The position numbers were made by a program, and so were the translations under genes. From Bradyrhizobium sp. CIAT3101 (GTDB lineage Bacteria > Pseudomonadota > Alphaproteobacteria > Rhizobiales > Xanthobacteraceae), in the NCBI RefSeq assembly GCF_029714945.1, contig NZ_CP121634.1:3369001-3433000 (forward strand): 64,000 bases of DNA, given 5' to 3'. Each line of letters begins with the position of its first letter. The first letter of the stretch is position 1. Positions 34,636 through 46,747 of the stretch are shown in pieces. Under the pieces are notes generated by a model that saw only the letters and a list, made by a program, of their open reading frames with translations, was not told the DNA's origin and searched no databases.

Positions 34636-35376
34636 GTGCTTCTCGCTGTCTTCTCGGATATCCACGGCAACCGGCAGGCGTTCGAGGCATGCCTGAAGGC
34701 GGCCCGCGCCAGGGGGGCGGAGCGCTTCGTCATGCTCGGCGATTTCGTCGGCTATGGTGCCGATCCGGAATGGGTCGTGGATACCGCGATGGAGCTGGTC
34801 GCCCAGGGGGCCGTCGCCGTCCGCGGTAATCACGACCAGGCTGTGAACTCCTCGTCCGAAACCATGAACAATGAAGCCCAGATCGCCATGGAATGGACGC
34901 GCGGACGGCTCGACGCCGCGCAGCGCCGGTTTCTCGCCGAGCTGCCGATGCTCGTCGAGGACGGTGACCGTCTGTTCGTGCACTCGGAGGCGTCTCATCC
35001 CCAGCGCTGGCACTACATTCGCTCGACGGCGGACGCCGCCAGGAGCCTGATATCGACCCCCGCCCACGTCACCTTCTGCGGCCACATTCACCGTCCCGCG
35101 CTCTATTCGATGTCGGTGACGGCAAAGATGACGGGACTCGTGCCGAAGACCGATGTGTCCGTGCCGCTCCTGCGCGGGCGGCAATGGCTGGCCGTGCTCG
35201 GCGCGGTCGGCCAGCCGCGTGACGGTGATCCATCGGCGGCGTTCGCGCTGTTCGATACGGTCTCATGCCAGGTCACGTATTGCCGCGCGCCCTATGACGT
35301 CGCGACCGCGGCGAGCCGGATCCGTGCGAACGGCCTGCCGCACTGGCTCGCCGACCGGCTGTCGGAGGGGCGCTAG
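34636..35376 (+). CDS. Metallophosphoesterase (calcineurin-like)
   Basis: 246-residue dimetal phosphoesterase. The ligands appear in order: FSDIHGNRQAFE (residues 6-17), GDFVGYG (about 35-41), RGNHDQAV, HSEASH and FCGHIHRPALY. It starts at GTG 34636 after GGAGGG. It lies 117 bases after the membrane trio and six bases before a Ser/Thr kinase gene. The order suggests it may reverse that kinase's phosphorylation, as PPP-type phosphatases can, but a nucleotide or small-molecule substrate is equally possible from sequence. Confidence 0.87.
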   Translation: MLLAVFSDIHGNRQAFEACLKAARARGAERFVMLGDFVGYGADPEWVVDTAMELVAQGAVAVRGNHDQAVNSSSETMNNEAQIAMEWTRGRLDAAQRRFLAELPMLVEDGDRLFVHSEASHPQRWHYIRSTADAARSLISTPAHVTFCGHIHRPALYSMSVTAKMTGLVPKTDVSVPLLRGRQWLAVLGAVGQPRDGDPSAAFALFDTVSCQVTYCRAPYDVATAASRIRANGLPHWLADRLSEGR

Positions 35377-35382
35377 AAGCCG

Positions 35383-36816
35383 ATGCCGATACCCCTGGTC
35401 AAACCCGGCGCCGTCATCGACGGCTACACCATCGGCGAATGCGTGCATGCCGGCGGCATGGCGACGCTCTGGACCGTCACGCGTGCCGATATCGACGCGC
35501 CGCTGCTGATGAAGATTCCGCGAGCGTCCGAGGGCGAGGACCCGGCGGCGATCGTCTCCTTCGAGATGGAGATGATGATCCTGCCCCGCCTGACGGGACC
35601 CCATGTGCCGCATTGCTACGGCACCGGCGATTTCGCGCATCAGGCCTACGCCGTGATCGAGCGCATTTCGGGGACGACACTCTACAAGCGGCTGCCCGAC
35701 CTGCCGCTGCCTTACGACGAAGTCCGGCTGCTCGTCGCGAAGATCGCGACCGCGCTCGCCGATCTGCACCGGCAGAACGTGATCCATCACGACATCAAGC
35801 CGAGCAGCATCATGTTCCGGGACGATGGTGAGGCGGTGCTGATCGACTTCGGCCTGTCGCATCACAACCATCTGCCCGATCTCTTGCAGGCGGAGTTCCG
35901 CCTGCCTTACGGCACTGCGCCCTATATGGCGCCGGAGCGGCTTCGGGGCGTGCGCGACGATCCGCGCAGCGATCTGTTCTCGCTCGGCGTGCTGCTGTAT
36001 TTCTTCACCACCGGCGAACGTCCGTTCGGCGAGGGTGAGACGCTGCGCGCGATCCGGCGCCGGCTGTGGCGTGATCCCTATCCGCCGCGCGCACTTCGTC
36101 CGGACTATCCGCCCTGGCTCCAGGAGGTGGTGCTGCGGTGCCTCGAGATCGAGCCGGACTGGCGCTATCCGACGGCCGCGCAGCTCGCCTTCGATCTGAC
36201 CCATCCGGACCTGGTCAAGCTCACCGCGCGCGCGGAGCGGACGAAGCGCGATCCGCTCAGTGTCGCCTGGCGGCGCCGTTTCAATCCCGACGTCAAACAG
36301 CCGGGTGCGAGATCGGACCTCGCGACGCAAATGGCGATGAGCCCGATCGTCGCGGTCGCGCTCGACACGGCGGAGGGTGCGCCGGAGCTGAACGAGGCGC
36401 TGCGGGTCACCACGGAACGCATCCTGACAACCTTGCCGTCAGCACGGCTCACCTGTGTCAACGTGCTGAAGCTCAATCGCATTGCCGTCGACAAGACGCT
36501 GGACGAGCAGGGCTCCAACAAGCACATCGACCGCCTCGTCGCGCTCCGGCATTGGGCTACGCCCTTGAAGCTCGACGAAAGCCGGCTGTCGGTTCATGTG
36601 CTGGAAGCCGTCGATCCCGCCACGGCCCTGCTGGAATTCGCCGAGATGAACTCGGTCGACCATCTCATCATCGGGGCGCGGCAGAATTCGTTCAGGCGCA
36701 CCTGGCTCGGCAGCGTCTCGGCCAAGGTGGCTGCGGAGGCGACCTGCACCGTCACCGTGGTGCGGCCGCCGCGGATGGCTGCGGCGAAACCAGACGCCGG
36801 CGTGGTGTGGGGCTAG
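35383..36816 (+). CDS. Ser/Thr protein kinase fused to a UspA domain
   Basis: 477-residue cytosolic fusion. Residues 12-275 form a Hanks-type kinase: Gly-rich loop GECVHAGGMATLW, Lys44 in LLMKIPR, catalytic HHDIKPSSIM (Asp137; HHD rather than HRD), DFG at 155-157, and APYMAPERL. Residues about 318-465 form a universal-stress domain with the nucleotide-binding pattern GARQNSFRRTWLGSVS. There is no membrane helix, so a signal must come from a partner or through the UspA nucleotide site. It is the last gene of the cluster and is probably co-transcribed with the phosphoesterase. Confidence 0.9.
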   Translation: MPIPLVKPGAVIDGYTIGECVHAGGMATLWTVTRADIDAPLLMKIPRASEGEDPAAIVSFEMEMMILPRLTGPHVPHCYGTGDFAHQAYAVIERISGTTLYKRLPDLPLPYDEVRLLVAKIATALADLHRQNVIHHDIKPSSIMFRDDGEAVLIDFGLSHHNHLPDLLQAEFRLPYGTAPYMAPERLRGVRDDPRSDLFSLGVLLYFFTTGERPFGEGETLRAIRRRLWRDPYPPRALRPDYPPWLQEVVLRCLEIEPDWRYPTAAQLAFDLTHPDLVKLTARAERTKRDPLSVAWRRRFNPDVKQPGARSDLATQMAMSPIVAVALDTAEGAPELNEALRVTTERILTTLPSARLTCVNVLKLNRIAVDKTLDEQGSNKHIDRLVALRHWATPLKLDESRLSVHVLEAVDPATALLEFAEMNSVDHLIIGARQNSFRRTWLGSVSAKVAAEATCTVTVVRPPRMAAAKPDAGVVWG

Positions 36817-36822
36817 GGACGA

Positions 36823-37014
36823 TCACGCCGCGCAGGCGGTTTGGACCGAACGCTTGCGGCGGATCGGCCAGGAGAATTGAGGTCCGGGCTCGCCGTGATC
36901 CGCGCCGCCGCCGAAGTACTGAATGATCTCGCGGCAGGGTTCGCAATTGAAGAGGTTACGCGACGCTGACGCTTTGGTCATTTCCTTCAGGCAGTTCGGG
37001 CAGTGCGGCTTCAT
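36823..37014 (-). CDS. Small zinc-ribbon-like protein
   Basis: 63-residue protein whose first 40 residues hold two CxxC pairs (HCPNCLKE and FNCEPCREI) spaced 15 residues apart, the pattern of a zinc ribbon. The tail (GEPGPQFSWPIRRKRS) is basic and probably flexible. It converges on the kinase gene with six bases between stops. It is the last of three tiny genes on this strand. A role in nucleic acid or protein binding is only a guess. Confidence 0.6.
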   Translation of the reverse strand: MKPHCPNCLKEMTKASASRNLFNCEPCREIIQYFGGGADHGEPGPQFSWPIRRKRSVQTACAA

Positions 37015-37038
37015 TAGTTCAGAGTCCAGTTTAGAATT

Positions 37039-37218
37039 TCAGTACCGGTGTGGTGACCGGAGCGGGTAGTCGAGGTCCGCCGTGTCGGCGACCGGATCCT
37101 CGCGCATATCGCCTTCGGGGCGTTCGAGCCGGCCGAAGAAGAAATCGAGATCCGGATGCGGACGCCGCGGGAGACGGCACCTGCGTTTCGGCTGACGCTT
37201 CACGAGTGCGAATTGCAC
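37039..37218 (-). CDS. Possible small basic/acidic protein
   Basis: A 59-codon frame starting at GTG 37218, four bases after the upstream tiny gene stops. It has genome-like codons through HPDLDFFFGRLERPEGDMRED and ends DYPLRSPHRY. The N-terminal third is Arg/Lys-rich and the rest acidic. There is no strong ribosome site, though coupling to the gene before would lessen that need. The family is unknown and the start uncertain. Its position between two better candidates gives modest support. Confidence 0.4.
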   Translation of the reverse strand: MQFALVKRQPKRRCRLPRRPHPDLDFFFGRLERPEGDMREDPVADTADLDYPLRSPHRY

Positions 37219-37222
37219 GGTG

Positions 37223-37357
37223 TCAGATCCGGTCGCGACGGATGTTACGAACCGATCGTACCGGGACCTGCACTGGTCCGGCCGACGGGCCAAACACAAC
37301 AAACGCACAAAAACCAAGCCACAACGCCACGCCAGTCCAAACCAGGGTCGTCGTCAT
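37223..37357 (-). CDS. Small single-helix membrane protein (44 residues)
   Basis: The ATG at 37357 is preceded by GGGAG at a suitable distance. It encodes 44 residues beginning MTTTLVW, with one hydrophobic helix (about 5-23, VWTGVALWLGFCAFVVFG) and a basic tail ending RRDRI. Positive-inside reasoning places the tail in the cytoplasm. It is too short for usual gene finding. A perfect palindrome lies 27 bases upstream. Confidence 0.6.
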   Translation of the reverse strand: MTTTLVWTGVALWLGFCAFVVFGPSAGPVQVPVRSVRNIRRDRI

Positions 37358-37383
37358 GATGTGCTCCCGTGAAAACAGGCAAG

Positions 37384-37400
37384 AATCACTAGCAGTGATT
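37384..37400. promoter_or_regulatory. Palindrome upstream of the small membrane protein gene
   Basis: AATCACT and AGTGATT flank a three-base centre, a perfect 7-bp inverted repeat about 27 bases before the 44-residue gene. It could be an operator or part of a leader hairpin. The A/T-rich surroundings stand out from the rest of the window. Confidence 0.45.
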
Positions 37401-37472
37401 TGCGCGAATCAGGGAAGTCCGGAGGAGTACGGAAAGAGGTTGTAATTTTAACCATTGCGCGCTGCGGCGCGC

Positions 37473-37500
37473 CAAGGGTCGCGACGAGTCGCGACCCTTG
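37473..37500 (-). terminator. Perfect 12-bp hairpin downstream of rpe, possible terminator
   Basis: The arms CAAGGGTCGCGA and TCGCGACCCTTG pair exactly around a four-base loop, 28 bases after the rpe stop. A second GC-rich hairpin (37457-37472) follows on the minus strand, and then an AT-rich stretch. There is no direct T-run, so termination is likely but not textbook. Confidence 0.55.
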
Positions 37501-37527
37501 CCGGTTAAACGAGCGATGGCGTGTGGA

Positions 37528-38229
37528 TCAGATCGCTTCGCCGCGGGCCCCGAGCGCCGCGTTGCGGATCGCCGCGATGTTGGTCCTGTAGGCGTCCTGC
37601 GTGCCGCCTCTGAACACGGAGGTGCCGGCGACGAAGGCATTGGCGCCGGCCGCGGCCAGCGCGCCCGCATTGTCGGGGCCGACGCCGCCATCGACCTCGA
37701 TGTCGATCGGCCGGCCGGCAATCATCGCGCGGATGTCGCTGACCTTGCCGATCGCGGAGCGGATGAAGGCCTGGCCGCCGAAGCCCGGATTGACCGACAT
37801 CACCAGCACGAGGTCGACCAGGTCGATCACGTATTCGAGCACGCTGATCGGCGTGCCCGGATTGAGCGAGACGCCCGCCTTCTTGCCGAGCGCGCGGATC
37901 GCCTGGAGCGAGCGGTGCAAATGCGGACCCGCTTCGGCATGCACGGTGATGTGGTCGCAGCCGGCCTTGGCAAAGGCCTCGAGATAGGGATCGCAGGGCG
38001 AGATCATCAGATGCGCGTCGAACACCTTCTTGGTGTGCGGGCGCATCGCCTTGATGACGTCGGGGCCGTACGAAATATTGGGAACGAAGTGGCCGTCCAT
38101 CACGTCGAGATGGATCCAGTCGGCGCCCGCGGCGTCCACCGCGCGCACCTCCTCGCCGAGCCTGGAGAAATCCGAGGCCAGGATCGAGGGCGCGATTGCC
38201 AGGGGGCGAGGGGCGAAGGCTTGGGTCAT
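37528..38229 (-). CDS. rpe: Ribulose-phosphate 3-epimerase
   Basis: Interconverts ribulose 5-phosphate and xylulose 5-phosphate in the pentose phosphate and Calvin pathways. It is a 233-residue TIM barrel with [20 protein letters not shown], metal ligands in [14 protein letters not shown] and [20 protein letters not shown] and the phosphate loop [12 protein letters not shown]. The ATG at 38229 is favoured over the upstream in-frame one, which adds 16 unconserved residues. No cbb gene is adjacent, so it is probably the housekeeping copy. Confidence 0.95.
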   Translation of the reverse strand: MTQAFAPRPLAIAPSILASDFSRLGEEVRAVDAAGADWIHLDVMDGHFVPNISYGPDVIKAMRPHTKKVFDAHLMISPCDPYLEAFAKAGCDHITVHAEAGPHLHRSLQAIRALGKKAGVSLNPGTPISVLEYVIDLVDLVLVMSVNPGFGGQAFIRSAIGKVSDIRAMIAGRPIDIEVDGGVGPDNAGALAAAGANAFVAGTSVFRGGTQDAYRTNIAAIRNAALGARGEAI

Positions 38230-38482
38230 GGCGCTGTTTCCCGTGGCGGCATGGGGGCGAATGGCCTCGCCTAACATGGGCCTCTCAGCCGGGCAATGCA
38301 GGGAGGGCGAGCTTCCTGTGGGCGGAAAATTCTGCCGTCGGCGGCACGAATTGCCGATGTTCCCCGGTCCTGAGAAGCGAGGCGGACACGGATTTCATTG
38401 AGCTTTTCGCGCTGGCACGTCGCTTGCTGACCTGACGGCCAGAACATTGGCTGCGGCATGCCGCATGGGTTGGAGTTGTGCA

Positions 38483-39316
38483 ATGTTGTTTGCGCTTGGC
38501 GCCGTCTCGAGTGCGCTTGATGCGATTCAATCGCTGACGAACTCGAAGTCCTCGTCGTCGACCCAGAAGACGGGGTCGTCGCAAGGCGCGACCGATCCGT
38601 TCGCGATCGACACCAGCAGCAACAGCACCAGCAGTGGCGCGACCTCGTCGGTCAATTCCGGCAATTGCGCGCAGATCTCGCCGGAGACGATGAGCGCGCT
38701 GATCGCCGCGCAAAGCCAGTCGTCGGACAGCACGAGTGCTACGTCCAGCTCGACCAGCTCCACATCGTCGAGCGCGACGTCCTCGACGTCGACGAGCCGG
38801 GACGATGCGTTGAAGGATCTGTTCTCGCAGCTCGACGCCAATGGCGACGGCCAGATCAGCAAGTCCGAGTTCGAGAACGCACTGGGCGCCGGCGGCACCA
38901 ATCTGGCGCAGGCCGACGACGTGTTCTCCAAGCTCGATGGCAATTCCGACGGCAGCGTCAGCCTCGACGAGATGTCGAAGGCGCTGAAGGGCAGCGGCCA
39001 TCACGGCGGCCACCATCATGCGCAGGCCGCGAGCAGCTCGGACGATGCGTCGGGCAGCGGCTCGGATTCCTCGTCGTCCTCGTCGAGCGGCGGGTCGACC
39101 TCGACCACGACGACCGGCGCCGATGGTTCGACCACCACCACCGTCACCTATGCCGACGGCTTCAAGATGACGACGACGGTCCCGGGCGCTTCCAGCTCTT
39201 CGAATGGCTCGGGTGCAGGCAATTCGCCCTATGACTGGTTTGCGCAGATGATGCAGCGCCAGGGGCAGGGATCGTCCGCTGCCTCGGCCTCTTCCTCGAT
39301 GTCGATGAGCGTGTAA
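38483..39316 (+). CDS. Ser/Thr-rich EF-hand protein
   Basis: 277-residue protein. The central part (about 105-170) holds two clear calcium loops, DANGDGQISKSE and DGNSDGSVSLDE, each with the expected Asp/Asn/Gly pattern and final Glu. Both flanks are Ser/Thr-rich and probably disordered, and a His cluster (GHHGGHHH) follows the second loop. No classical signal peptide is seen; the N-terminus is mildly hydrophobic. The ATG at 38483 follows TTGGAG. It is likely a calcium-binding protein, perhaps exported by a non-Sec route; target unknown. Confidence 0.85.
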   Translation: MLFALGAVSSALDAIQSLTNSKSSSSTQKTGSSQGATDPFAIDTSSNSTSSGATSSVNSGNCAQISPETMSALIAAQSQSSDSTSATSSSTSSTSSSATSSTSTSRDDALKDLFSQLDANGDGQISKSEFENALGAGGTNLAQADDVFSKLDGNSDGSVSLDEMSKALKGSGHHGGHHHAQAASSSDDASGSGSDSSSSSSSGGSTSTTTTGADGSTTTTVTYADGFKMTTTVPGASSSSNGSGAGNSPYDWFAQMMQRQGQGSSAASASSSMSMSV

Positions 39317-39331
39317 GCGCGCTCTGAGGTC

Positions 39332-40336
39332 CTAGCCGAACCGATCCTTCCACGCCGGCAGCGCGCCCGGGAACGGCAGCGCGGTTGCGCTGTAGATGCC
39401 GCGGGCGATCGCACGCGCGACGACGTTGGCAGCGACCATGCCGAGCTCGGTCATGCCGATAAGCGGATCGATCAGCTTCGCACAGGTCGCGGCGGCGAAC
39501 AGCACGTCACCATCGGTCGGGGCATGGACCGGATAGATCGCGCGCGCGAAGCCGGTATGCGCGATCATCGCCAGCCGTTTGGCCTGGGGCTTGGTCAGCA
39601 CCGCATCGGTGACGACGACGCCGATCGTGGTGTTCTCGCGCTCGGTTGCGGCGGGGCCACCCTTGATGCGCATCCTGAGCATGTCGTCCGTGAACGCAGC
39701 AGGCAGGCCGCGGCCGCCGAACTCGTTGTTGACCTCGAACGGGGCCGCCCAGAACCACGGCCCATCGCCGACGGTGGCGCTGCCGACTGCATTGACGGCG
39801 ATCAGCGCTGCGACCGTAACGCCGCTGCTGGTGACGGCGGATGCCGAGCCGAGCCCGCCCTTGAACGTCGCGGTGGTGGCACCGAAGCCGGCGCCGACGC
39901 TGCCGAGCGCGAACTCCGTCCCGGTAGAGACGGCCGCGGCGTAGCCGAGATCGCGATAGGGCGCGAAGCGGCCCCACGCCTTGTCGCCGCCATTGAGCAG
40001 GTCGAACAGGATCGCGCCCGGCACCAGGGGAATCAACGCGCCACGGATATTGAGACCGCGGCCTTGTTCGGCGAGCCAGGCTTGCACGCCGCCGCCGGCC
40101 TCGATCCCGAAGGCGGAACCGCCGGACAGCGCGATCGCATCGACGCGATCCTGTGTGCTGGCAAGGTCGAGCATCGTGTCTTCGCGCGTGCCGGGGCCGC
40201 CGCCGCGGACATCGATCGCCGCCACCGCCGGCTGGTCGAACACGATTGCCGTCGTGCCCGAGGCGAGTTTTGCATCATGGGCATGGCCGACGCGGACGCC
40301 GGCGATATCGGTGAGGAGGTTTTTCAAGGACGGCAC
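39332..40336 (-). CDS. P1 family self-cleaving peptidase (DmpA-like)
   Basis: 334-residue N-terminal-nucleophile aminopeptidase related to DmpA and BapA, which hydrolyse D-amino acid or beta-peptide amides. The N-terminal ITDIAGVRVGHAHD-type opening, GGSAFGIEAGGGV and the FKGGLGSAS region are typical. Self-cleavage is expected before the Thr-Thr in ERENTTIGVVVTDAVL near residue 245, which would make alpha and beta chains. No signal peptide, so cytosolic. It converges on the EF-hand gene with 15 bases between. Confidence 0.88.
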   Translation of the reverse strand: MPSLKNLLTDIAGVRVGHAHDAKLASGTTAIVFDQPAVAAIDVRGGGPGTREDTMLDLASTQDRVDAIALSGGSAFGIEAGGGVQAWLAEQGRGLNIRGALIPLVPGAILFDLLNGGDKAWGRFAPYRDLGYAAAVSTGTEFALGSVGAGFGATTATFKGGLGSASAVTSSGVTVAALIAVNAVGSATVGDGPWFWAAPFEVNNEFGGRGLPAAFTDDMLRMRIKGGPAATERENTTIGVVVTDAVLTKPQAKRLAMIAHTGFARAIYPVHAPTDGDVLFAAATCAKLIDPLIGMTELGMVAANVVARAIARGIYSATALPFPGALPAWKDRFG

Positions 40337-40378
40337 TCCGCTGCATCGTCTCAGCGATAGCGCAGCCGGGCGGCAGGC

Positions 40379-43159
<2,781 letters not shown>

Positions 43160-43421
43160 GTTGACCTCTCGCTGGGTCGGCATGGGTAGTCCACATGACT
43201 TCGTTGGCCGGCTGCCTTGGTCTTCATGGTAGCCGGCTCCGGGCGCGTGTCCGAACGGGAAGCGCCCACGACTCAACCGAGGGTTACAGCTTACTTAACT
43301 CGAACAGGGAATCGGAATAGGCAATCGGTAAGGTTGGCTTTACTGGACCGACCCATACTGCCTTGGCGCACGCCGCCGTTGAATTGAACCAATTAATGAT
43401 ATGAATCCGGGAGTTGTTCCC

Positions 43422-43808
43422 ATGCCTCGTGTCCTTGTTGTCGACGACCAGAAGGACGTCCGCGCCATGGTCTCGATCGTGCTTCGGGTCAACCGCTTCG
43501 ACGTCGTTGAAGCGGAGAGCGGCGCGGCCGGCCTGAAAGCCTTCGGCGAGGACGTTTTCGACGCAGCGATTGTCGACATTTTCCTGACCGACACCAGCGG
43601 TATCGAGGTCATGGCCGCCATTCGCGAGCGGGTTCCCGGATTTCCGATCGTAGCGATATCAGGCATGACGACGCTGGACTTCATGGGCGAGGCACCCGGC
43701 CTGGACGGCGTGGTCTGCCTGCAAAAGCCGTTTCGGCCGAATGACCTGCTGCAAGCGCTCCGGAAGGCGCAAGATGCCGCGGGCGACGAGCTGTCCGCAG
43801 CCGTCTGA
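43422..43808 (+). CDS. Single-domain response regulator divergent from the hybrid kinase
   Basis: 128-residue receiver only. Acidic pair in VVDDQKDV, phospho-Asp in AIVDIFLTDTSG, Ser in AISGM, Lys in LQKPFRP. The ATG at 43422 has GGGAG at eight bases; ATG 43401 is seven codons longer. It is separated from the hybrid kinase start by about 260 bases, a layout common for kinase and receiver partners. Without an output domain it may relay phosphate from that kinase to another protein. Confidence 0.9.
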   Translation: MPRVLVVDDQKDVRAMVSIVLRVNRFDVVEAESGAAGLKAFGEDVFDAAIVDIFLTDTSGIEVMAAIRERVPGFPIVAISGMTTLDFMGEAPGLDGVVCLQKPFRPNDLLQALRKAQDAAGDELSAAV

Positions 43809-43815
43809 TCGGACT

Positions 43816-43846
43816 GAAAAAGAAAACGCCCCGGCGAACCGGGGCG
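43816..43846 (-). terminator. Intrinsic terminator of livK
   Basis: On the minus strand an 8-bp CGCCCCGG/CCGGGGCG stem with a TTCG loop (43827-43846) is followed by TTTTCTTTTT. It lies 37 bases after the livK stop. Its core is the same as that of the rpsD terminator. Confidence 0.9.
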
Positions 43847-43883
43847 TCGACGTCGGTCTGGTTAAAGGGTCAGGCGTCCTGTC

Positions 43884-45002
43884 TCAGGTGCCGTTGCCCT
43901 TGATCTCGGCGTAGCCGCCCTTCGCGTCCCACTTGTAGACGACGTAGTCGAGCTGCTTGATGTCGCCCTTGGCGTCATACTCGATCGGGCCGATCACGGT
44001 GTCCCACTTGCCGGCCTTCATCGCCTCCATGACCTTCTTGGCGTCGGTGGTGCCGGCCTTCTTGGCAGCCTGCGACCAGACCTGCATCGCCGCGTAGGTG
44101 TAGAGCGTGTAGCCTTCGGGATCGATGTTCTTGGCCTTGAACGCGTCGACGATCTTCTTCGCGGTCGGCTTGTTGCGCGGGTCGGGACCGAAGGTGAAGA
44201 GCGTGCCTTCGCCGGCGGGGCCGGTGATGGAGGCGTATTCCTTGTCGGCAAGCGCGTCGCCGGCCATCAGGATCGTCTTGAGGCCCTGGTCGCGCATCTG
44301 GCGCAGGATCAAGCCGCTTTCCTGGTGGTAGCCGCCGACATAAACGAGATCGATGTTGTCGCGCTTCAGGCGCGAGACGATCGCGTTAAAGTCCTTGTCG
44401 CCCTTGTTGTAGGACTCGTACATCTTCTCGGTGATGCCGGCCTTGTTGAGCGCCTTCTTGGTCTCGTCCGCAAGACCCTTGCCGTAGGTGGTCTTGTCGT
44501 TGAGGATCGCGATGTTCTTGCCCTTGAAGTTCTTGGCGATGTACTGCGCCGCGATCAGGCCCTGCTGATCGTCACGGCCGCAGACGCGCGCCACGTTCCA
44601 GAGCTTGCGCTCGGTGAAGAGCGGGTTGGTCGAGGCCGGCGTGATCTCGAGCACGTTGCCGTCGGCATAGGCTTCGGACGCCGGGATCGACGATGACGAG
44701 CAGTAGTGCCCGGCGACGAAGGGGATCTTGGCGCCGGCGATCTTTTCCGCAACCGAGCGGGCCTGCTTGGGATCGCAGGCATCGTCCTCGACGTTGAGCG
44801 CGAGCTTCTTGCCGTTGACGCCACCGGCGGCGTTGATATCAGCCACGGCCATCTCGGCGCCGTTCTTCATCTGCCGGCCGAATGCGGACTCCGTGCCTGT
44901 CATCGGGCCTGCGACTGCGATGGTGACATCCTGCGCGAATGCCGCGCTCGACAGCGCGATCGACGCACCGAATGCCAGACCGATGAGCTTTAGTGATTTC
45001 AT
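43884..45002 (-). CDS. livK: Branched-chain amino acid ABC transporter, substrate-binding protein
   Basis: 372-residue periplasmic binding protein with a signal peptide (MKSLKLIGLAFGASIALSSAAFA). The type I binding fold shows DVTIAVAGPMTGTESAFGRQMKNGAEMAV and VAGHYCSSSSIPASEAYADGN, with the ligand Ser residues near 100. It lies 171 bases downstream of livF and ends with a strong terminator, so it may be made from its own promoter as well as the liv operon. The gap holds a ccggttcaaaccgg palindrome (45047-45060). Ligand range (Leu/Ile/Val or broader) cannot be read off. Confidence 0.92.
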   Translation of the reverse strand: MKSLKLIGLAFGASIALSSAAFAQDVTIAVAGPMTGTESAFGRQMKNGAEMAVADINAAGGVNGKKLALNVEDDACDPKQARSVAEKIAGAKIPFVAGHYCSSSSIPASEAYADGNVLEITPASTNPLFTERKLWNVARVCGRDDQQGLIAAQYIAKNFKGKNIAILNDKTTYGKGLADETKKALNKAGITEKMYESYNKGDKDFNAIVSRLKRDNIDLVYVGGYHQESGLILRQMRDQGLKTILMAGDALADKEYASITGPAGEGTLFTFGPDPRNKPTAKKIVDAFKAKNIDPEGYTLYTYAAMQVWSQAAKKAGTTDAKKVMEAMKAGKWDTVIGPIEYDAKGDIKQLDYVVYKWDAKGGYAEIKGNGT

Positions 45003-45173
45003 GAGATACCTCGCGGGTGATCGCCTGTGGAAGTTGCCGGGTTGGCCCGGTTCAAACCGGCGCCATTCTTGATTGAATCCTGGGAGAAGTCACCGGCAAA
45101 ATACGGGCATAGGCGCAGATATTTCGGCGCATTGCGTCGCGTTCGAGGCGGACGCCCCGCGGACCTGGGCGGC

Positions 45174-45913
45174 TCAGCCGTGCCGGCCGCCTTCCAGATA
45201 GGCGGCGCGAATCTCAGGGCGCTGCAGCAACTCGGCGCCGGTTCCGGCAAGCGTGATCAGGCCATTGACCATGACGTAGCCGCGATGGGCGAGCTTGAGC
45301 GCGTGGTTGGCGTTCTGCTCGACGATCAGGACGGTCAGGCCGTCCTGCCGATTCAGGGTCCGGATCGCGTCAAAAATCTGGCGGGCGATCAGCGGGGCGA
45401 GCCCGAGCGAGGGTTCGTCGAGCAGGAGCAGGCGCGGGCGGCTCATCAGGGCGCGCCCGATCGCCAGCATCTGCTGCTCGCCGCCGGACAGCGTGCCGCC
45501 GCGCTGGACGTAGCGCTCCTTCAGCCGTGGAAACAGCGTGAACACGCGCTCCAGCGTCGCCGCGCGCTCCGCATCGGTGCATTCGGTCGCGTCCGCGCCC
45601 ATCTGGAGGTTTTCCGCCACGCTCATGCGCGGGAAGATGCGGCGCCCCTCCGGCGACTGCGCGATGCGCAAATGCGCGATCTCGTGGGTGGGGACGTCGG
45701 TGATGTCGCGGCCTTCGTACAGGATCTGGCCGGCGCGGGCGCGCGGCTTGCCGAAGATCGTCATCATCAGGGTCGATTTGCCGGCACCGTTGGCGCCGAT
45801 CAGCGCCACGATCTCGCCGGCGCTGATCTCGACGTCGACGCCCTTCAGCGCCTCGATCTTGCCGTAGGCGGCGCGCAAGCCCCGAATCGCGAGCAGGGGA
45901 GTGGAAGCCGACG

Positions 45914-45917
<4 letters not shown>
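45174..45917 (-). CDS. livF: Branched-chain amino acid ABC transporter, ATPase LivF
   Basis: 247-residue ATPase. Walker A is GANGAGKSTLMM, the signature LSGGEQQMLAIGRALM and Walker B LLLLDEPSLGLAPL. The LivF type is shown by ERYVQRGGTLSGGEQ. The GTG start at 45917 overlaps the livG stop (GTGA), so the two ATPases are made in step. It forms the heterodimer motor of the importer with LivG on the cytoplasmic side. Confidence 0.95.

Positions 45918-46743
<826 letters not shown>

Positions 46744-46747
<4 letters not shown>

Noticed and set aside
45047..45060. Palindrome ccggttcaaaccgg before livK as an operator
   Set aside because: It is short, GC-rich and beside another imperfect hairpin. There is no promoter box next to it, so it is noted only in the livK entry.
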